Positions 60,367 through 64,000 of a DNA stretch of 64,000 bases are shown piece by piece. The DNA comes from Myxococcus landrumus. GTDB lineage: Bacteria; Myxococcota; Myxococcia; Myxococcales; Myxococcaceae. Positions within the stretch are counted from its first letter, which is position 1, and each line of letters starts with the position of its first letter. The stretch spans positions 2,802,001 to 2,866,000 of the forward strand of contig NZ_CP071091.1 in the NCBI RefSeq assembly GCF_017301635.1, in the 5' to 3' direction. The translations under genes were made by a program, and so were the position numbers. A model generated the notes under the pieces. It had not been told where the DNA came from. It searched no databases and saw only the letters and a list, made by a program, of their open reading frames with translations.

Positions 60367-60386
60367 GAGCGCTCCGGAGGGTGGAC

Positions 60387-62063
60387 CTAGAAGACGAATG
60401 GGAAGCGCACGGCTCCCCCTTGCTCCTGGTGCTTGGGGAAGACCCACGCGCGGACACGTCCCTCGATGCAACGCGCGAACGCGGTGCCCTTCAACGAGGC
60501 CGTCTCCGTCACGACTTCATCCACTTCGCCGCTCGGGAGGATGGTCCAGCGGACCACCACGCGAGTGCCCTCGTCCACCGGACGCGGCTTGGCGTTGGCG
60601 CACGCGGTGACTTCGCCCTTCTTGGCGAGCACCACCTCGAAGACATCCGACTGCGTGAGCGTCACGCGAGGATTCTGGATGGGCGCCACGGGAGGCACGT
60701 ACACGTTGCGAGGCGCCTCTTTCTTGCCCGAGCCCGCCACGGGCCCCGACAGCTCCCGGTCAAAGTCGTCGTCGAGCCCCAGGTCATCATCCGAGGCGGG
60801 CTGAACGGGCGCCGCACTCGCCGGAGCCATCGTGGGCGCCGGCGGCGCCGCGGGCTTCTTGCTGGAACCCAGCTTGACCTCGGGCACCCGTGGCGCGACG
60901 GCGGCCACGGCTGGCGCGGACTCGACATCGCGCACGACGCGAGACGTGGACGACGTGCCCACCAAGGACGTCCCGAGCCCCCCACCGGAGGCCGACAACA
61001 CGGGCAGCGCGCCGCCTCGCTCCACCGTCGCCACACCCGTGAGCGACGGACGCGCGGGACTCGTCACCACGGGCGAGGCGCCTCCGCCTCCCACCACGGC
61101 GCCAGAGCCTTCACCCGCGGGCTTCTCCACGGCGGCCACGGCCGCGCCCCCCACCACGGAGGTCGGAGCTTCGACGGGAGCAACGACCGCGGGCACCGTC
61201 TGCGCGATGGGCGCGGGCGCAGCGGGCACGGGCGGCGCGGTCACGACGGGCGCCACGTCCTTCTTCCGAGACAGCACCGACGAGATGCCGCTCCACCCAC
61301 CCATCAGCCCCATGACCAGGGCGACCGTCACACCGCCCGCGACACCGCCCGCCAGGGTGTACCACCAACCACTCAACCGCCAACGCGCCTCGACTTGTTC
61401 CGAAGCGGCGGTGACCTCCGCGAGCACCGCGTGCGCGCCCACGGGGTCCACCGGAACACTCGCCGGGGACGCCGCGGCGATCAACGCCGGCGCGGCGGAG
61501 GAGGTCGCCATGGGCATCATCGGCGAGAGGTCAGGCCCATCCGCCAGCGCGCTCAGGGCCGCATCCACGGCGGCGCTCAACTCCATGGGCAGCGGCGCGA
61601 AGGTTTCGATCAGCTCCGGCACCTGGCCCAAGGGCAGCCACGCGGCGAAGCCCACACGCCAGCACAGCGACTCAGGCCCCAGCTCTCCCCGGTCCCAATG
61701 TCCCTTGAGGGCCTGCGCATCCAGCGGCCCCACCGAACCGGCGCCCAGGACGACGAACCAGGCGTGCTTCTCCTCGGGAGGCCGCGCCTGCGCGGGAGCC
61801 TCCTCCGCCAACACGGACGACACCAGGGAGCGACGCACACCCTTGTGCAGCCGATCTCCATGCACGTCACCGCGAGCCCGCGACGTCACCGCCGCCGCGG
61901 GAGCACGCGGGTTCTTGTCCGTGCGCAGCTTGCCGACGAAGACATCCAGCTCAGCGTCCGACACACCACCGAACACGGGAGTGCCTCCGCCATCCGGCTC
62001 CGGGGAACCCGTCGTGGGCTCCCCTCCTGGAGGGAGTTTTCCGTCCCGTGAGTCGCCGACCAT
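60387..62063 (-). CDS. AgmX/GltJ-like protein with GYF_2 and TonB-like C-terminus
   Basis: 558 residues. After an acidic N-terminus with VSDAELDVFVGKLRTDKNP, a GYF_2 domain covers about 98-152 (WFVVLGAGSVGPLDAQAL, LCWRVGFAAWLPLGQVPEL). One membrane helix lies near 228-250. A long Ala/Pro/Val-rich periplasmic spacer leads to the AgmX/PglI C-terminal TonB-like domain (about 470-558; VTLTQSDVFEVVLAKKGEV, VVVRWTILPSGEVDEV, RCIEGRVRAWVFP). Myxococcus GltJ (AgmX) has the same parts and works in gliding motility. This is probably a paralogue rather than GltJ itself because no glt genes are adjacent. ATG 62063 has AAGGAG upstream. Confidence 0.82.
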   Translation of the reverse strand: MVGDSRDGKLPPGGEPTTGSPEPDGGGTPVFGGVSDAELDVFVGKLRTDKNPRAPAAAVTSRARGDVHGDRLHKGVRRSLVSSVLAEEAPAQARPPEEKHAWFVVLGAGSVGPLDAQALKGHWDRGELGPESLCWRVGFAAWLPLGQVPELIETFAPLPMELSAAVDAALSALADGPDLSPMMPMATSSAAPALIAAASPASVPVDPVGAHAVLAEVTAASEQVEARWRLSGWWYTLAGGVAGGVTVALVMGLMGGWSGISSVLSRKKDVAPVVTAPPVPAAPAPIAQTVPAVVAPVEAPTSVVGGAAVAAVEKPAGEGSGAVVGGGGASPVVTSPARPSLTGVATVERGGALPVLSASGGGLGTSLVGTSSTSRVVRDVESAPAVAAVAPRVPEVKLGSSKKPAAPPAPTMAPASAAPVQPASDDDLGLDDDFDRELSGPVAGSGKKEAPRNVYVPPVAPIQNPRVTLTQSDVFEVVLAKKGEVTACANAKPRPVDEGTRVVVRWTILPSGEVDEVVTETASLKGTAFARCIEGRVRAWVFPKHQEQGGAVRFPFVF

Positions 62064-62308
62064 TCGCCCACTCCTTGCGTCCACCCTGCCCCACCACCAT
62101 CCGAACCCCATCAATGGAATGCCGACGCGCGATTTCGTCAACGGCGAGTCTCTGCGCGAAGGTGGCCAGGGTCCACACCCGTGAGGCATCCGGGGCGGAT
62201 ATCTCCATTCTCAATCGTGTCGAAAATACACACCACCACACACCCAACCACCTGCGCGGAGAATGACCTCCACGCGCGCCTGGGTCACAGGCGCGTCGCC
62301 ACAATAAC

Positions 62309-62333
62309 AGCAGAGGGTGACATCCGCTCTGCT
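62309..62333 (-). terminator. Hairpin after pntB
   Basis: AGCAGAG (62309-62315) and CTCTGCT (62327-62333) pair around an 11-base loop. On minus it lies about eight bases past the pntB stop and is followed by GTTATTGTG, fitting an intrinsic terminator for the pnt operon. The rest of 62064-62308 shows nothing else recognisable apart from the presumed promoter of the AgmX-like gene. Confidence 0.55.
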
Positions 62334-62341
62334 TGTGAGGG

Positions 62342-63793
62342 CTATTCCTTGAGGGCGGAGGTGAACTGCATCAGCGTCTTCTTCGCGTCGCCCAGCACCA
62401 TCATCGTGTTGGAGCGCACGAAGAGCTCGTTCTCGATGCCGGCGAAGCCCGCGTTGAGGGAGCGCTTGAGCACGACGCATGTCTTCGCCATGTCGGCGGA
62501 GAGGATGGGCATGCCGTAGATGGGGCTGCTCTGGTTGGAGCGCGCGGCGGGATTGACGACGTCGTTGGCCCCCACCACGAGCGCCACGTCGGTGGCGGTG
62601 AAGTCGTCGTTGATGACGTCCAGGTCGAACAGGTGGTCATACGGGACGTTGGCTTCCGCGAGCAGCACGTTCATGTGTCCCGGCATGCGGCCCGCCACCG
62701 GGTGGATGGCGTAGCGCACGTCACAGCCGTTGGCCTGGAGCACGTTGGCCAGGTCTCTCACCGCGTGCTGTGCCTGCGACACGGCCATGCCGTAGCCCGG
62801 CACGACGATGACGGAGCGCGCCGCGCGCAGCACCTCCGCGGCCTCCTCCACGCTGCCCACGTTCGGCGCCGGGCCCGACGGCGCCGCGCCCTCCATGACG
62901 GCCTTGCCTTCCGGCACCGCGCCGAACGCGCCGAACAGCACGTTGGAGAACGAGCGGTTCATCGCCTTGGACATCATCATGCCGAGCAGGAAGCCGGAGA
63001 AGCCATCCAGCGCGCCGCAGATGATGAGCACGTTGTTGTCCAGCGCGAACCCCGTCGCCGAGGCCGCCAGGCCCGCGTAGGAGTTGAGCAAGCAGATGAC
63101 CACCGGCATGTCCGCGCCTCCGATGGGGAGGACCAGCAACACGCCCAGCAGCACGCCCAGCGTGGCCACCGCGTAGAAGGCCCACGACGCCCCAGGCGAA
63201 TAGACGAGCAGCCCGATGAGGCCCAGCGTGCCGACAATCATCGCCAGGTTCGACAGGTTCTGCAGCGGATAGGTGACGGGCCGTCCGGTGATGAAGCCCT
63301 GCAGCTTTCCGAACGCCATCAAGCTGCCAGTGAAGGTCAGCGCGCCCAGCGCCACCTCCAGGCCCGTGGCGGTGATGTGCAGCGTCCCCATCTGGGGTCC
63401 GCCGTGGTTCAGGTACTCGACCACGCCAACCAGCGCGACAGCGAGTCCACCAAAGGCATGCGACAGCGCGATGCGCTCCGGCATCTTCGTCATGGGAATC
63501 CACAGGCCCATGGCCGTGCCCACGCCCGTGCCGATGAGGAGCGCCACGACAATCCACTCCCAGCGCACGATGATGCCCTTGTCCACGCCGAACAGCAGCG
63601 TGCCGGCGACGGCGGCCACCATGCCTATCTCCGCCAGCAGCACACCCCGGCGCGCCGTCTGCGCGTCACCCAGGTCCTTCAAGCCCAGGACGAAGAGGAT
63701 GGAGGCGGCGAGGTAGAGGAGCTGGACGAAGGTCTCCGCCGTGGAGAGCGCCCCGACGACGGCCTGCGCGACCTGCGGCTCGGCGGCGCTCAT
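62342..63793 (-). CDS. pntB: NAD(P) transhydrogenase subunit beta
   Basis: 483 residues, inner membrane. About nine hydrophobic helices fill residues 15-290. The cytosolic NADP(H)-binding domain III then begins near 320: [53 protein letters not shown] and [15 protein letters not shown] are all conserved. It works with PntA to drive NADPH formation from NADH using the proton gradient. The start overlaps the stop of the upstream pntA-type gene (ATGA). A hairpin follows the stop. Confidence 0.96.
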   Translation of the reverse strand: MSAAEPQVAQAVVGALSTAETFVQLLYLAASILFVLGLKDLGDAQTARRGVLLAEIGMVAAVAGTLLFGVDKGIIVRWEWIVVALLIGTGVGTAMGLWIPMTKMPERIALSHAFGGLAVALVGVVEYLNHGGPQMGTLHITATGLEVALGALTFTGSLMAFGKLQGFITGRPVTYPLQNLSNLAMIVGTLGLIGLLVYSPGASWAFYAVATLGVLLGVLLVLPIGGADMPVVICLLNSYAGLAASATGFALDNNVLIICGALDGFSGFLLGMMMSKAMNRSFSNVLFGAFGAVPEGKAVMEGAAPSGPAPNVGSVEEAAEVLRAARSVIVVPGYGMAVSQAQHAVRDLANVLQANGCDVRYAIHPVAGRMPGHMNVLLAEANVPYDHLFDLDVINDDFTATDVALVVGANDVVNPAARSNQSSPIYGMPILSADMAKTCVVLKRSLNAGFAGIENELFVRSNTMMVLGDAKKTLMQFTSALKE

Positions 63794-64000
63794 CGCGTGC
63801 CTCCCTTCTTCTTGAACATGCGCAGCATGCGGTCGGTGATGAGGAAGCCGCCGATGACGTTGATGCTCGCGGCGAGCACCGCCACCGCGCCCAGCGCCGT
63901 CGACAACGTCCCATAGTGTCCGCCCGCAGCGAGCAGCGAGCCCACCAGCGAGATTCCAGAGATGGCGTTGGTGAAAGCCATCAGCGGCGTATGCAACAGG
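63790..64000 (-). CDS. pntA: NAD(P) transhydrogenase alpha subunit, membrane part, partial at window edge
   Basis: At least 70 residues visible, ending at 63790 and open at the window edge. [27 protein letters not shown], in short blocks, matches the transmembrane end of PntA (domain II) and is followed by two more helices and KKKGGTR. In many bacteria outside the enterics this part is a separate short gene (pntAB or pntA2); which applies here lies beyond the window. A TTG at 63994-63996 is possible, but the frame continues upstream with typical sequence, so the true start is outside. Its stop overlaps pntB. Confidence 0.9.
   Translation of the reverse strand, partial: LLHTPLMAFTNAISGISLVGSLLAAGGHYGTLSTALGAVAVLAASINVIGGFLITDRMLRMFKKKGGTR

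Noticed and set aside
62181..62519. 112-residue open frame near the pntB end
   Set aside because: It runs into pntB on the opposite strand, with no ribosome site or recognisable product.

Overview
The window looks like chromosomal DNA of a fruiting myxobacterium, most probably Myxococcus or a close relative in the Myxococcaceae. The evidence is very high GC with strong third-position bias, dense gene packing on both strands, a MYXO-CTERM tail on a large secreted protease, a DUF4388 protein, a duplicated orphan ABC permease, an AgmX/GltJ-like protein and many predicted secreted hydrolases. This is inferred from protein families, not from a marker gene. No rRNA gene, intact tRNA, insertion sequence or CRISPR array was seen; one degenerate tRNA-Arg(CCG) remnant lies at 8953-8994.

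Layout. 1-7183 (plus): a structured leader, an FAD-dependent oxidoreductase, a small GYF-like membrane protein, an RlmI-type methyltransferase, an OB-fold/HD nuclease-like protein and a GSPII-N/HD/receiver/DUF4388 protein. 7170-15835 is mostly minus: TatD nuclease with a HEAT-repeat partner, metG, an NRDE protein on plus, a cupin protein, a small methyltransferase-like protein and the clamp-loader pair holB-holA. 15917-20850 (plus): an MscS channel with a cyclic-nucleotide-binding domain, an unknown protein and the orphan permease. 21025-27947 (plus) is one tight operon: SGNH-like secreted protein, two left-handed beta-helix acyltransferases, an acyl carrier protein, an AsnB amidotransferase, an AMP-forming acyl ligase and a NadE-like ATP-PPi enzyme. 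It reads as an uncharacterised biosynthetic or modification cassette. 27967-38618 holds secreted or envelope proteins, including a leaderless SLT-LysM-C39 protein, small Cys-rich lipoproteins and a 1660-residue M36 metalloprotease with a MYXO-CTERM tail. 38841-42317 is a histidine kinase, response regulator and TonB-like set. 42342-47623 (minus) holds a TPR lipoprotein, an alpha/beta hydrolase, a hybrid kinase and a TIGR02757 protein.

47748-64000: an M28 aminopeptidase; a MoaB/Mog protein with an exceptional histidine-rich N-terminal region of about 245 residues; a Rieske ferredoxin; PolX; a trypsin-fold protein that appears to have lost its catalytic triad, overlapping a CPBP glutamic intramembrane protease (candidate myxosortase); two tandem zinc-finger/RDD membrane proteins; an M4 protease with an internal P-domain; an S37 peptidase; a DUF1330 protein; an AgmX/GltJ-like protein; and the pnt transhydrogenase operon running off the right edge.

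The most noteworthy items are the ACP/AsnB/ligase/NadE cassette, the pseudoprotease-CPBP pair in a window that also encodes a MYXO-CTERM substrate, the poly-His MoaB fusion, and a split sequence motif shared by the upstream regions of the M28 and M4 protease genes.
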